A DNA stretch of 64,000 nt from Sphingobium sp. TKS (GTDB lineage: Bacteria > Pseudomonadota > Alphaproteobacteria > Sphingomonadales > Sphingomonadaceae). The stretch spans positions 933,001 through 997,000 of the forward strand of contig NZ_CP005083.1 of the NCBI RefSeq assembly GCF_001563265.1. Direction: 5' to 3'. Under the pieces are notes generated by a model. That model searched no databases. It saw only the letters and a program-made list of their open reading frames with translations, and was not told the origin of the DNA. Below are positions 26,591 through 35,410 of the stretch, one piece after another (the stretch's first letter is position 1; every line of letters begins with the position of its first letter). The translations under genes and the position numbers were made by a program.

Positions 26591-27448
26591 ATGATGACCA
26601 TCAGTGAAGAAAATGCGAGCCATTTCGTCACCGTTGCGGAAGGCGATGGCGAACTGAATATTCACTATAACGACTTCCGCGCCGGATCGCGAGTGGTCGT
26701 GATGCTGCACGGGTCCGGTCCGGGCGCGAGCGGCTGGGCGAACTTTCACCGCAATGTCGAGCCGCTGGTGGATGCTGGCTTTCGCGTCCTGCTGATCGAC
26801 GTGCCGGGTTGGGGGAAGAGCGACAGCATCGTCAACGCCGGTTCGCGTTCTGACCTCAATGCCCGCATCGTGAAGGGCGTCATCGACGCGCTCGGAATCG
26901 ACCGGGTGGATATGCTCGGGAATTCTATGGGCGGGCACAGCGCGGTCGCCTTTGCGCTCACCTATCCCGAGCAGACCGGCAAGCTGGTGCTGATGGGAGG
27001 CGGAACAGGCGGGGCCAGCCTGTTCGCCCCGATGCCGACCGAAGGCATCAAGTTGCTCAACGCGCTATATCGCGACCCTACGTTGGAGAACCTGAAGCGG
27101 TTCAATGACGTCTTCGTGTTCGATCCCAGCGTGCTTACAGGCGATCTGCTCAATGTTCGGCTTGCCAATATGCTGGATCGGCGCGACCATCTGGAGAATT
27201 TTCTAAAGTCCTCTGAGCTCAATCCGCGCCAGTTCCCGGACTTCGGCCCCAGACTGCCCGCCATCGCTGCACCGACGCTGATCGTCTGGGGGCGTCAGGA
27301 CCGGGTTGTCCCCATGGACGCAGGCCTACGCCTGGTCGCGGGCATCCCGGATTCGCGGCTGCACATCTTCAACCAGTGCGGACACTGGGCACAGTGGGAA
27401 CATGCCGATGAGTTCAACCGGATGGTGCTGGATTTCCTGCGCCACTGA
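26591..27448 (+). CDS. mhpC: Meta-cleavage product hydrolase, alpha/beta fold (MhpC-like)
   Basis: 285 residues from ATG 26591 behind tggagcc; an ATG at 26594 is equally possible. Oxyanion hole motif [13 protein letters not shown], nucleophile elbow GNSMGGHSA (Ser), acid in [11 protein letters not shown] (Asp) and His in CGHWAQWEH form the complete triad of C-C bond hydrolases such as MhpC and Bph[11 protein letters not shown] is diagnostic of that group. It cleaves the ring-fission product of the MhpB-like dioxygenase into 2-hydroxypentadienoate and an acid (succinate if the substrate is dihydroxyphenylpropionate). Confidence 0.92.
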   Translation: MMTISEENASHFVTVAEGDGELNIHYNDFRAGSRVVVMLHGSGPGASGWANFHRNVEPLVDAGFRVLLIDVPGWGKSDSIVNAGSRSDLNARIVKGVIDALGIDRVDMLGNSMGGHSAVAFALTYPEQTGKLVLMGGGTGGASLFAPMPTEGIKLLNALYRDPTLENLKRFNDVFVFDPSVLTGDLLNVRLANMLDRRDHLENFLKSSELNPRQFPDFGPRLPAIAAPTLIVWGRQDRVVPMDAGLRLVAGIPDSRLHIFNQCGHWAQWEHADEFNRMVLDFLRH

Positions 27449-27505
27449 TCGGTTACGGCTACACCTGCACCATGAGCCCGCAAAAGCGGGGAGAGGAACG
27501 AGGCG

Positions 27506-28456
27506 ATGATTATGGGGGCCATCTGCATGAGCCATTCCCCGCTCATGGACCGTAACCGCACCGAGCCGGAAGCCGAGCAGCGTTTCCACGCGGCCGTGGC
27601 GGAGAGTGCGCGAATATTAGAGGAGATGCGCCCCGATCTTCTCGTCGTCTTCTATCCCGACCATATGAACGGCTTTCAATACAACATCCTGCCGCCATTC
27701 TGCATCGGTGCCCGGGCTCGCTCGCTAGGAGACTATGGCTCCGTGCCGGGAGCAATGCCGGTGGACGAGGAAGCGGCCCTTTCGCTTTCGGCCTCGGTGA
27801 TAGACCAAGGCGTGGATGCTGCCTTGTCGTTTGACATGCTGGTCGACCATGGCGCGACCCAACCGCTCGAGCTGCTGTTTTCCAAAATAGGGGCGGAATT
27901 GCCGCGGCTCGTCCCGATATTCATCAATTGCGCCGCCGCACCGCGCCCGCCTTTCCAGCGTACCCGTGTGCTAGGCGAGGCCGTAGGCGAATGGGCGAAG
28001 GGCCGACCCGAACGGATCGTGTTCATCGGCTCCGGCGGCCTGTCGCACGATCCGCCGCTCCCCAACATCGCCACTGCCAGCCCCGAAGCGCGGGCACGGA
28101 TGATCGCGGGGGGCGAAACATCCTTTGCCGATCGCGCCGCGCGACAGGGCAATGTCTTCCGGGCCGCTGCGGCTTTCAAAAGCGGCGGGACAGGTTTGCG
28201 GAACCTCAATCCCGAGTGGGACAGGCATTTCATGGCCGCAATGGCGAATGGAGAGATCAGCATCGCAGACCACTGGAATGAGTCCGATCTAATTGAGTCG
28301 TGTGGGGGCGGCGTCAATGAAGTGCGCTGTTGGATTGCCGCCATGGCAGCGCTTGCCCGGTCCCGTCCGTACCAGGTTGTCAGCCAATATTATGAACCCA
28401 TACCTGAATGGATCACCGGCATGGGGATGCTAACAGCGCGATCAGGACAAATCTGA
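27506..28456 (+). CDS. mhpB: 2,3-dihydroxyphenylpropionate 1,2-dioxygenase (MhpB-like)
   Basis: 316 residues, matching the MhpB size. It is a class III (LigB-type) extradiol dioxygenase: AICMSHSPLMDRN holds an iron-ligand His, VVFYPDHMNGFQYNILPPFC and FDMLVDHGATQPLELLF follow, with FIGSGGLSHDPP near the middle. MhpB enzymes open 2,3-dihydroxyphenylpropionate or the cinnamate analogue next to the hydroxyl groups with Fe(II). Presence of this LigB-type enzyme, not a BphC type, is the main clue that the central intermediate is a dihydroxyphenylpropionate. Confidence 0.92.
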   Translation: MIMGAICMSHSPLMDRNRTEPEAEQRFHAAVAESARILEEMRPDLLVVFYPDHMNGFQYNILPPFCIGARARSLGDYGSVPGAMPVDEEAALSLSASVIDQGVDAALSFDMLVDHGATQPLELLFSKIGAELPRLVPIFINCAAAPRPPFQRTRVLGEAVGEWAKGRPERIVFIGSGGLSHDPPLPNIATASPEARARMIAGGETSFADRAARQGNVFRAAAAFKSGGTGLRNLNPEWDRHFMAAMANGEISIADHWNESDLIESCGGGVNEVRCWIAAMAALARSRPYQVVSQYYEPIPEWITGMGMLTARSGQI

Positions 28457-28559
28457 TGCTACTAAACTGCATTTGATATCGGAATAGTATCTACAGATGT
28501 ATTTAATAGGGGGGGGATATTTATTTTATGTAGAAAATGTATGATTGGCGGAGTGGTAG

Positions 28560-29471
28560 TTGCCTTTCAATATTTGTCAGCTTCGTTATGCAATCGCCGC
28601 GGCGGATCATGGCAGTTTCTACCGGGCTGCGCGCGTGCTGAACGTGGAGCAGTCCACGTTGAGCCGGGCTATCCTCAAACTGGAGCGCGTCATCGGCGGC
28701 CGGATTTTCAACCGCTCGCAGGCCGGTGTCAGCATAACGCTCGCCGGCGCACAGTTTATTCGCGCGGCGCGGCACATGGTGGCGAGCGCGGACAAGATGG
28801 TTACGACCATGCGGGCGGCGGGTCAGGGCCGCGCCGGCGGCCTCGCGATCGGGCACAACAGCGCGATCTCGACGGGTTATCTGCGGGCGGCGATGCTGGG
28901 CTGGCTGGCGGCCAATCCAGATGTAGAGATCGACGGTATGGAAGCCGATCGGGGCGCGCTGCTGGCAGGGTTGGACACGGGTGAGATCGATATTGCCATC
29001 CTGATCGGGGAAGCAAACCATGTCGATTTGCGCCGCGAGCCGTTTTGGACTGAGCGTGTCATGGCCGCGCTGCCGGCCAATCATACCCTTGCCGCGAGCG
29101 AAACCGTTCACTGGACCGATTTGCGGCGCGAGCGCTTTCTGCTGCCCGCCGCCGATCCCGGCCCGGAAATTCGCGACCTGCTGCTCGGCCGCCTGATGGT
29201 GGCGGGCGAGCCTCCCGACATCAGGATGCATCAGGCCAGCCGCGAGGCGATCCTGAGCGTGCTGGGCGGCGGGTCGGCCGTGTCGATCGTCTGCGAGGGC
29301 GCGACGGGCGCGCGCTATCCCGATGTCGTCTATCGCCCCGTCCAGGGCGAGCAGGGGCCGGCCTTCATCAGCTATTCGGGCTACTGGCGAAAGGACAACT
29401 GCAATCCCGCGCTGAGGCGTTTCCTCGCCTTCGTGCGCGACCGCCATGCGCTGTCCTTCGACATCCCGTGA
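28560..29471 (+). CDS. LysR-type regulator of the ICE transfer region
   Basis: 303 residues from TTG 28560, with ggcggag at a suitable distance; no ATG or GTG gives the complete HTH. The helix-turn-helix is RAARVLNVEQSTLSRAILKLE and the rest is a substrate-binding domain. It sits at the end of the trb module, divergently oriented, where Tn4371-like ICEs usually keep a lysR gene, so control of transfer is more likely than control of mhp, although it follows mhpB by about 100 bases. A remnant of a second copy lies at 918-1051, which supports ICE ownership. Confidence 0.8.
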   Translation: MPFNICQLRYAIAAADHGSFYRAARVLNVEQSTLSRAILKLERVIGGRIFNRSQAGVSITLAGAQFIRAARHMVASADKMVTTMRAAGQGRAGGLAIGHNSAISTGYLRAAMLGWLAANPDVEIDGMEADRGALLAGLDTGEIDIAILIGEANHVDLRREPFWTERVMAALPANHTLAASETVHWTDLRRERFLLPAADPGPEIRDLLLGRLMVAGEPPDIRMHQASREAILSVLGGGSAVSIVCEGATGARYPDVVYRPVQGEQGPAFISYSGYWRKDNCNPALRRFLAFVRDRHALSFDIP

Positions 29472-29557
29472 ACGCGCGATGCAGTGAGATGTGACGTTAA
29501 CAGGCCGGATCGCAACCAACGGCCGGACTGATTTGGAACCGGACAAAGAAGCGCATC

Positions 29558-29881
29558 ATGGCGCAAGGCGAGATAATCACCATCGTGCTGCTTACGCTGG
29601 TCGTCCAGTTCGGAGCGGGCTTCGTCATGCTTGGGGACCTGACCGAAATCCTTCGGTCCCGACGTGATGGTCTAGGATGCGGCGCGGCTTTCGGTATTGC
29701 AGAGTTACTTGTCCGCCTTTTCCTCTTTGGGCGCGATAACATCGCAAAGCGAGCCGCTGAGGCTGCGGCCGACCACTACGCCGAACGCGGCCAGCGCCTT
29801 CTTCGACAGGCACATGACGCGCGGCCCCGGCCCACGAAGCTGGACGCGCAGGAGCGCCGCAGGCGGTTCTTGGGTAACTGA
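29558..29881 (+). pseudogene. Chimeric eexN relic carrying a trbI fragment
   Basis: The open frame of 107 residues starts like the eexN-like gene at 1083 (MAQGEIITIVLLTLVVQFGA against MSQGKTIIVLIVTLAIGF) and ends identically (DAQERRRRFLGN), but the middle is foreign. On the minus strand, 29638-29845 reads PRVMCLSKKALAAFGVVVG, then stops, then CNTESRAAS and TITSGPKDFGQ, which aligns with residues about 30-75 of the TrbI at 30115-31335 (PRVMRLSRKALAVVGVAAG, YNTDSRATSETITSGPRDYAQ). The conserved Cys and ECANAEEA motifs are lost. It is best read as a broken eexN gene. Confidence 0.7.
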
Positions 29882-29896
29882 CCCTAGCCGGACGTC

Positions 29897-30118
29897 TCAG
29901 CCCTTGGCGTCACGGCGGCGGGAGAAGCCCCGGTCGCTCGCCATAAACTTCGCCAGCATCGGCGAAACGAGCTTTTCGGGAGGAATGGCGTCCCCGCCGG
30001 TCTCGGCCGCGAGCATAGCGGCGTATGCCGCAAGATCGCGGTGGACGGAAGCCGGCAGCTCCACTGTCAGCTTCACGGGGCGGTCGTCGGCGAGCGGACC
30101 CAGCTTTAACTTCGTCAT
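29897..30118 (-). CDS. DUF2274 protein of the trb operon
   Basis: 73 residues starting in ATGA overlap with the end of trbI. It has the DUF2274 pattern KLGPLADDRPVKLTVELPAS with VHRDLAAYAAMLA, which resembles a ribbon-helix-helix N-terminus with a following helix. It is the usual last gene of the trb operon in Tn4371-like ICEs; function unknown, perhaps regulation. The same 3' sequence is duplicated at 1407-1535. Confidence 0.85.
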   Translation of the reverse strand: MTKLKLGPLADDRPVKLTVELPASVHRDLAAYAAMLAAETGGDAIPPEKLVSPMLAKFMASDRGFSRRRDAKG

Positions 30119-31335
30119 CTTGTTGCTCCCACCGGTTCAAGCACCAGGTCGCGGGTGAGAACCACGCGCAAAGGATGCCCCGGTCGTATTGTGAGCGTCG
30201 GCTGCACGTTGAGCTGCCGCCGAACGATCTGCTGGCCGGTCTGATTGATGGTGTCCTGCGAGCCGCGTCGCAACGCGCGGGTCAGGTTGTCTTCATCGTC
30301 CGCGCCTAGCTCGGCGCCCGCGCCAAGCAGGGTCGAGATGGCCGCGGCCTTGAGCAGATTGCCCCAATGCTGGTTTACGCGGTCCTGTAGGCCCGCGAAG
30401 CCTGCACCGTCGGCGCCGGGCTGGCGCTCGAGAACGACCGAGCGGCCGTCCGGCATGATGAGCCGATCCCAGGCGAGCAGCACGCGGGTCTGCCCGGCGG
30501 CGATCTTGCTGTCATACTCGCCGATCAGGCGGGCGCCCTGCGGGATGAGCAGGATGCGGCCGGTTGGGCTATCATAGACGTTGGCCGTCACTTGGGCGGT
30601 GATCTGGCCGGGCAGGTCCGAACGGACGCCGGTGATGAGCGCGGCCGGGATGATGCTGCCGGCCTGCACGAGGTTCGGGGATGCCGGCGCGGTCAGTCGC
30701 TCGACGCTGACCGTGCGCTGGTTGGCCGCCGGCGCCATGAAGGCGCGCTTGCCGGCCTGATCGCCTTGCGCTTCCTGCTGAGTCGGTTCCTGCGCGGAAG
30801 GCGCCGGCAAGCCCGGCGTCGAGACCGGCTCCGCACCCGCGCGCGGGCCGCCGCTGCCGAGGAACACCGAGCTGGTGCGGGCCGCATCGCGCTCCTGCGC
30901 CGCACGTTGCCGAGCCGCCTCCGCGGCCTGCGCGCGCGGATCGGGCGGACCTGGCCGCGCGCCGATCGGCGGCACGGGCACGTCCTCGCCGCGCTGCTGC
31001 GCCGACACGATCGGGCGGCCGAGGTCGCCGGGGAGTGGCGGGCCTAGCCGGGGCGCCTGCGCATAATCGCGCGGGCCGGACGTGATCGTCTCGGACGTAG
31101 CGCGACTGTCGGTGTTGTAGAGTTCCTGCGCGGCTCGATCGCCCGGCGGCCGTAGCGCGTATATCAATGAACCACCTATGCCGAGCCCGGCGGCCACGCC
31201 GACGACGGCGAGCGCCTTGCGGGACAGCCGCATGACGCGGGGCGGATGGCCGCGAAGCTGGAACGCGGCGGGATCGGGGCGAGCGGCCTGCGGCTCCGAC
31301 CGCGCTTCGGCTGGCGCATCGTGGCTGTCGGTCAC
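30115..31335 (-). CDS. trbI: TrbI, type IV secretion VirB10-like protein
   Basis: 406 residues from GTG 31335 (overlaps the trbG stop, GTGA). A short cytoplasmic N-terminus, one membrane helix (LAVVGVAAGLGIGGSLIYAL, about residues 38-57), a Pro/Gln/Arg-rich periplasmic linker and the conserved VirB10 barrel domain (ILLIPQGARLIGEYDSKI, RVLLAWDRLIMPDGRSV, NLLKAAAISTLLG). It spans the envelope and joins inner- and outer-membrane parts of the mating channel. A more diverged piece of a trbI lies just past DUF2274 at 29638-29845. Confidence 0.95.
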   Translation of the reverse strand: MTDSHDAPAEARSEPQAARPDPAAFQLRGHPPRVMRLSRKALAVVGVAAGLGIGGSLIYALRPPGDRAAQELYNTDSRATSETITSGPRDYAQAPRLGPPLPGDLGRPIVSAQQRGEDVPVPPIGARPGPPDPRAQAAEAARQRAAQERDAARTSSVFLGSGGPRAGAEPVSTPGLPAPSAQEPTQQEAQGDQAGKRAFMAPAANQRTVSVERLTAPASPNLVQAGSIIPAALITGVRSDLPGQITAQVTANVYDSPTGRILLIPQGARLIGEYDSKIAAGQTRVLLAWDRLIMPDGRSVVLERQPGADGAGFAGLQDRVNQHWGNLLKAAAISTLLGAGAELGADDEDNLTRALRRGSQDTINQTGQQIVRRQLNVQPTLTIRPGHPLRVVLTRDLVLEPVGATR

Positions 31336-32348
31336 GGCCGCCCCCTCCGCCCGTCGTCGCGCACGATGCGGACGCGCTGCTCGGTGCGCCGGTCGCCCAG
31401 GCGCAACTCGGCGGCGGCGAATAGGCGATCGACCACCATGTAGCGGCCCTGCACCCGGTAATTGACCAGCTCGGCGTCGCCGTGCGCGCCGGTCACGAAC
31501 AGCGGCGGCATCTCGCCCTGCGAGATCCCTGCGGGAAACTCGATGAACACCTGCCGCCCGTCGTCGAACGCACGGGCTGGCGTCCACGGCACGCGGTCTC
31601 CTTCGATCCGGTAGCGGAAATTGAGCACCGTCACGTCCACGCCGGTGGCTGCCGGCGCGGCGGCAACAGCAGCCGCATTGCGACCCTGTAAGGCGATGAG
31701 CTGGTCCTGCGGATAGGACCAGGACACTGACGCCATGTAGGTCGCGGGCGTGGCGCGCAGCTCCAGATGATAGGTGCGACGGTCGGTGTTGATGACAAGA
31801 TTGGTGGCGAGGTCAGGCCGGGTGGGCTTCACCAAGATATGCACGCGCGCGGTCGCGCCGCTGCCGCTCACCGTGTCGCCGATGATCCACCGCACCGTGT
31901 CGCCGGCCGCGACCGGCCCCGGCCCGACGAGCTGCTCGCCTTCCTGCAAGGCGATGTCCGTCACCTGGCCGGGCGCGGCATAGACTTGATAGAGCGCGCC
32001 TTCGGTCCACGGATATTGCTGGATGGCGTTGAGGAAGCCGTCGCGCACCGGCTGGATGCGCGCGGCGTCGTTGGCGTCGCCGACGCGGCGGCGTGGATCG
32101 GCGGGCTCCGCCGGCCGCGGACCTTCCGTCACCGGCTTCAACTGACCGGGCAGCGGCAGCGGCTCGGGGATCGTGACGATCTCGACCGCGCGGGGCGGCT
32201 CGGCCGCGGGCGTCGCCACGATCGCCGGGGGCGGATCGTCGAACGCGATGACGGGCGGCCTGGCCGACGTGGTGGCGCAGCCGGTGTGCGCGGATGCGGA
32301 GACGAACAGCGCGGCCGTGGCCGCGCGGCGGATGGGTATGCCGGTCAT
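31332..32348 (-). CDS. trbG: TrbG, VirB9-like outer-membrane channel protein
   Basis: 338 residues from ATG 32348, overlapping the trbF stop. Signal peptide with a Cys at the cleavage region (SASAHTGC, lipobox-like), Pro-rich linker, then the VirB9/CagX domain: YQVYAAPGQVTDIALQEGEQL, DTVRWIIGDTVSG, RTYHLELRATP and a C-terminal RYMVVDRLFAAAELRLG. Forms the outer ring of the type IV secretion core together with TrbI. Confidence 0.94.
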   Translation of the reverse strand: MTGIPIRRAATAALFVSASAHTGCATTSARPPVIAFDDPPPAIVATPAAEPPRAVEIVTIPEPLPLPGQLKPVTEGPRPAEPADPRRRVGDANDAARIQPVRDGFLNAIQQYPWTEGALYQVYAAPGQVTDIALQEGEQLVGPGPVAAGDTVRWIIGDTVSGSGATARVHILVKPTRPDLATNLVINTDRRTYHLELRATPATYMASVSWSYPQDQLIALQGRNAAAVAAAPAATGVDVTVLNFRYRIEGDRVPWTPARAFDDGRQVFIEFPAGISQGEMPPLFVTGAHGDAELVNYRVQGRYMVVDRLFAAAELRLGDRRTEQRVRIVRDDGRRGRP

Positions 32349-33028
32349 TGCGACAGCTCCTTCGACCAGTTGAGGGCATTGACGAAGACGCCGAGCGGGT
32401 TCTTGCGCAGGGCGTCGGGCGTTCGCGGCGGCTGCACGACGACGGTGAGGATCGCCGACCAGCGCTCGGTCGCGGCGAGGCTGCCGTCCTGATAGCGCCG
32501 CTCGGTCCAGGCGACGCGGAAGCTGTCGGACGAAGCACGGATCACGCTCGACACATCCACCGCGACCTGCACCTTGCCGACCTGCGCGAACGGGTCGTTG
32601 GCGCGTGCATAATCGTTGAGGAACAGCGCGCCCTTGTCGGTCGTGAAGTCGTAGGCGCGAAGCCAGTTCTGGCGCACGATGACCGGATCGGCCGGAACCG
32701 CGCGAACCTGCTCGATGAAGCGCGCGAGATGGAACGCGACTTGCGGATCGGTCGGGCGGTAGCCGCCCTCGGCGGGCGCGAGCGCCTGCGCCTCGCCGAG
32801 CCGATCGACCTGCACCACCCACGGGACGATGTGGCCGCGAGCCGATTGCCAGATGAGGCCGCCGGTTAGACCGCCCGATAGCGCCAGCGTCCCGAAGAAA
32901 GCGAGCCGCCAGTTCTTCGCCTGCACGCGCGCGGACCCGATGCGGTCGTCCCATGCCTGCGCCGCGCGCTGATAAGGGGTCGCGGGTTCGGGCGTCTGGC
33001 CGTAGCGGATGCTGGGGCGCTTAAACAT
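32345..33028 (-). CDS. trbF: TrbF, VirB8-like inner-membrane protein
   Basis: 227 residues. One transmembrane helix (LAFFGTLALSGGLTGGLIW) after a soluble N-terminus with TPYQRAAQAWDDRIG; periplasmic VirB8 domain with HIVPWVVQVDRLGEA, ARFIEQVRAV and FRVAWTERRYQDG. It is a scaffold in the mating pair complex. Start ATG 33028; trbL ends 4 bases upstream. Confidence 0.94.
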   Translation of the reverse strand: MFKRPSIRYGQTPEPATPYQRAAQAWDDRIGSARVQAKNWRLAFFGTLALSGGLTGGLIWQSARGHIVPWVVQVDRLGEAQALAPAEGGYRPTDPQVAFHLARFIEQVRAVPADPVIVRQNWLRAYDFTTDKGALFLNDYARANDPFAQVGKVQVAVDVSSVIRASSDSFRVAWTERRYQDGSLAATERWSAILTVVVQPPRTPDALRKNPLGVFVNALNWSKELSQ

Positions 33029-33031
33029 GGA

Positions 33032-34342
33032 TCAATCCTTCTGGCTGGTGTCGACGGACGCGCCGCTGCCGCCGCCGTCGCCGGAGCGCAGCGTGTGGGC
33101 GGCGATGGTCCCGCCGTGGGTCATGGTCTGGCGGTTCTTCATCGCGGACGCCCAGGCCGGAGCGCCAGCCGGTGCGTCCGGCGACGGCGTGGAGCTGCCG
33201 CCTGAAATGGTCCCGCCCGTTGCGGTGACGGCGGCGCGGCCGCCGGAGCGGTAGCTGTCCTTAAGCGAGGCGGCTGCCTTGCGCAGCGGCGACATGGCTG
33301 CGCCCACAGCGGCCTGACCGACGCCGCCAGCGCCACCGCCAACGGCTGCCGCGCCGGTCTTGCCGGCCGAGCCGAGCGCATAGGCGCTGTTGGCAGCGCC
33401 AGACGTAAATGCAGCGCCGCGGGCCGCGCCGCCGACTGCACCCGCCGCCGCGCCGACGCCGAGGCGGGCGGCGGCAGCGCCACCGGCGAGCGCGCCGCCG
33501 GCCGCGAGCGCGGTGCCGGCCGCGGCGCCTGCGCCGAGCGCCGGGCCGCCCGAGACGATGCCATTGGCGATCGACGGGCCGAAGATGCCGAGCCCCAGCA
33601 GGCAGAGCGAGGCGAGCGCGACGGCCAGCGCGTCCTCGATGCTTGGCTGCGCGCCGCCGAAGCCGGCGCGGAACTCGTCGAACAAGGTGGAGCCGATGCC
33701 GACGATGACGGCGAGCACCAACACCTTGATGCCCGACGAGATCACGAGCCCCAGCACGCGCTCGGCCATGAAGGCGGTCTTGCCCAACAGGCCGAACGGG
33801 ATGAGGACGAAGCCGCAGAGCGTCGCCAGCTTGAACTCGATCAGGGTCACGAAGAGCTGGATCGCCAGAATGAAGAAGGCGAGAATGACCAGCAGCCAGG
33901 CGATCAGCAGCACGGCGATCTGGATGAAATTCTCGAAGAACGCGACCCAGCCCATAAGGTCGGAAATCGACTGGAGGATGGGCTCGCCGGCTTCCAACCC
34001 GACTTGCGCGACCCGGCCCGGCTGGAGCAACTCGGCGGCGGTGAAGCCCGTGCCGGACGCTTTCAGGCCGAGCCCGGCGAAGCTCTCGAAGACGATCCGC
34101 GCCAGGCTGTTCCAGTTGCCGATGATGTAGGCGAAGACGCCGACGAACAGGGTCTTCTTGACGAGGCGCGCGATGATGTCGTCGCCTTCACCCCAGGTCC
34201 AGAACAGCGCGGCCAAGGTCACATCGATGACGATCAGGGTGGTGGCGATGAACGCCACCTCGCCGCCGAGCAGGCCGAACCCGCTGTCGATGTAGCGGGT
34301 GAAGACATCCAGAAAGCGATCGACGACGCCGGTGCCGCCCAT
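33032..34342 (-). CDS. trbL: TrbL, VirB6-like polytopic membrane protein
   Basis: 436 residues from ATG 34342, chosen because aggag lies 7 bases upstream. At least five hydrophobic segments (for example VAFIATTLIVIDVTLAALFW and FIQIAVLLIAWLLVILAFFI) followed by a long Ala/Gly-rich tail, the usual TrbL layout. Forms part of the inner-membrane channel. The tail (about residues 260-436) is low complexity and would vary between relatives. Confidence 0.93.
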   Translation of the reverse strand: MGGTGVVDRFLDVFTRYIDSGFGLLGGEVAFIATTLIVIDVTLAALFWTWGEGDDIIARLVKKTLFVGVFAYIIGNWNSLARIVFESFAGLGLKASGTGFTAAELLQPGRVAQVGLEAGEPILQSISDLMGWVAFFENFIQIAVLLIAWLLVILAFFILAIQLFVTLIEFKLATLCGFVLIPFGLLGKTAFMAERVLGLVISSGIKVLVLAVIVGIGSTLFDEFRAGFGGAQPSIEDALAVALASLCLLGLGIFGPSIANGIVSGGPALGAGAAAGTALAAGGALAGGAAAARLGVGAAAGAVGGAARGAAFTSGAANSAYALGSAGKTGAAAVGGGAGGVGQAAVGAAMSPLRKAAASLKDSYRSGGRAAVTATGGTISGGSSTPSPDAPAGAPAWASAMKNRQTMTHGGTIAAHTLRSGDGGGSGASVDTSQKD

Positions 34343-34343
34343 A

Positions 34344-34646
34344 TCAATTCTCCTGCGGGGTAGCGCCATCGGCGATGCGGGCGGCGGGGCGCGCGCCGGG
34401 CGCGAGGAACCGGCGACGGTTCTCCCCCCAGGCGCGCAGGCAATCGGGATCGCTTGCCCCGGCCGCGCCGATCGACTGGCAGCGGCGCAACTCGATCAGC
34501 AGCGGGTCCGTCGCCGAGGTATCGGAGACGGCCGCTGGCGCCGCGCGCGGTGGTTCGGGCGCACGACTCATCTCGATCGCCGTCATCGTGATGGTGATGG
34601 CGATGAAGACAATGGCGCCGATGCGCGCGAGGAGCTTGCTGTCCAC
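34344..34646 (-). CDS. trbK: TrbK-type small protein (putative entry exclusion)
   Basis: 100 residues from GTG 34646, between trbJ and trbL as in related ICEs. N-terminal membrane helix MDSKLLARIGAIVFIAITIT, then two Cys in a short periplasmic domain (ELRRCQS, DPDCLRAWGENRRRFLAP), the pattern of TrbK-alt proteins. TrbK of RP4 is a lipoprotein for entry exclusion; this type lacks a typical lipobox, so the function is inferred from position and pattern. Confidence 0.8.
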   Translation of the reverse strand: MDSKLLARIGAIVFIAITITMTAIEMSRAPEPPRAAPAAVSDTSATDPLLIELRRCQSIGAAGASDPDCLRAWGENRRRFLAPGARPAARIADGATPQEN

Positions 34647-34651
34647 GGGCG

Positions 34652-35410
34652 TCAGTCGTGGAACATGCGGGCGTTGCCCGGCTGATAGCCGGTGGAGCGC
34701 GTCAGGAAGCGGCGGAGCCGTTCGCGGCTTTCGGCTTCGACGGTCGCGTTGCGCGCCGAGTCCAGCGCCTGCGCACGGCCCTGCGCGGCGAGCAGCGCCG
34801 TCAGGTCGGCGAGCTGCTGCGATTGCAGCGCGAGAAGCTGGTTGCCTGCCTGCGCCGCCTGGAGCGCACCCGTCGCCGACTGGCTGGACGTGACCAGGCC
34901 GTCCATCGTGGTGCGCGCGCCGTCGATGTTGCCGACGACACCGGCCTGAACGCGCAGCGCGTCCTCGAACGCGCCGACGCTATCCTCCCAGCGCGCATTG
35001 GCGTTGGCGACCATCTGCGCATGGGTGCCGGTCAGCGCCGCGCCCTTGTAGCGGCCATTGAACACCTGCTGGACGTTCTGCACGTCGTAGGCGATCCGCT
35101 GCGCCTCGCCGAGAAGCTGCTGGGTGCGCTGCACCTGCTGCTGCAATTGCTGGAGGGAGCTGAACGGCAGCGAAGCCAGGTTGCGCGCCTCGTTGATGAG
35201 GCTGGTCGCCTGCTGCTGGATTTGCTGAATCTGGTTGTTGACCTGCTGGAGCGACCGGGCGGCCGTCAGCACGTTCTGCGCATAGTTGGTCGGGTCATAG
35301 ACGATCCCGCCGAACTGAGCGTGCGCCGGCGTGGCGGCGGTGATGCCGATCATGCTCGACGTGGCGATGGCGCCCGCCAGCATGGCGCGGCGCAGGATAT
35401 CGGGTTTCAT
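34652..35410 (-). CDS. trbJ: TrbJ, VirB5-like periplasmic protein
   Basis: 252 residues from ATG 35410, in ATGA overlap with trbE. Signal peptide ending TPAHAQ, then FGGIVYDPTNYAQNVLTAAR, the TrbJ signature, and long Gln-rich coiled coils (QQVNNQIQQIQQQATSLINE). Minor pilus-associated subunit that helps contact with the recipient. Five bases separate it from trbK. Confidence 0.93.
   Translation of the reverse strand: MKPDILRRAMLAGAIATSSMIGITAATPAHAQFGGIVYDPTNYAQNVLTAARSLQQVNNQIQQIQQQATSLINEARNLASLPFSSLQQLQQQVQRTQQLLGEAQRIAYDVQNVQQVFNGRYKGAALTGTHAQMVANANARWEDSVGAFEDALRVQAGVVGNIDGARTTMDGLVTSSQSATGALQAAQAGNQLLALQSQQLADLTALLAAQGRAQALDSARNATVEAESRERLRRFLTRSTGYQPGNARMFHD

Noticed and set aside
28560..29471. 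LysR protein as activator of the mhp genes
   Set aside because: Possible by position, but its remnant copy at 918-1051 again sits beside eexN and DUF2274, so it belongs to the ICE transfer end.
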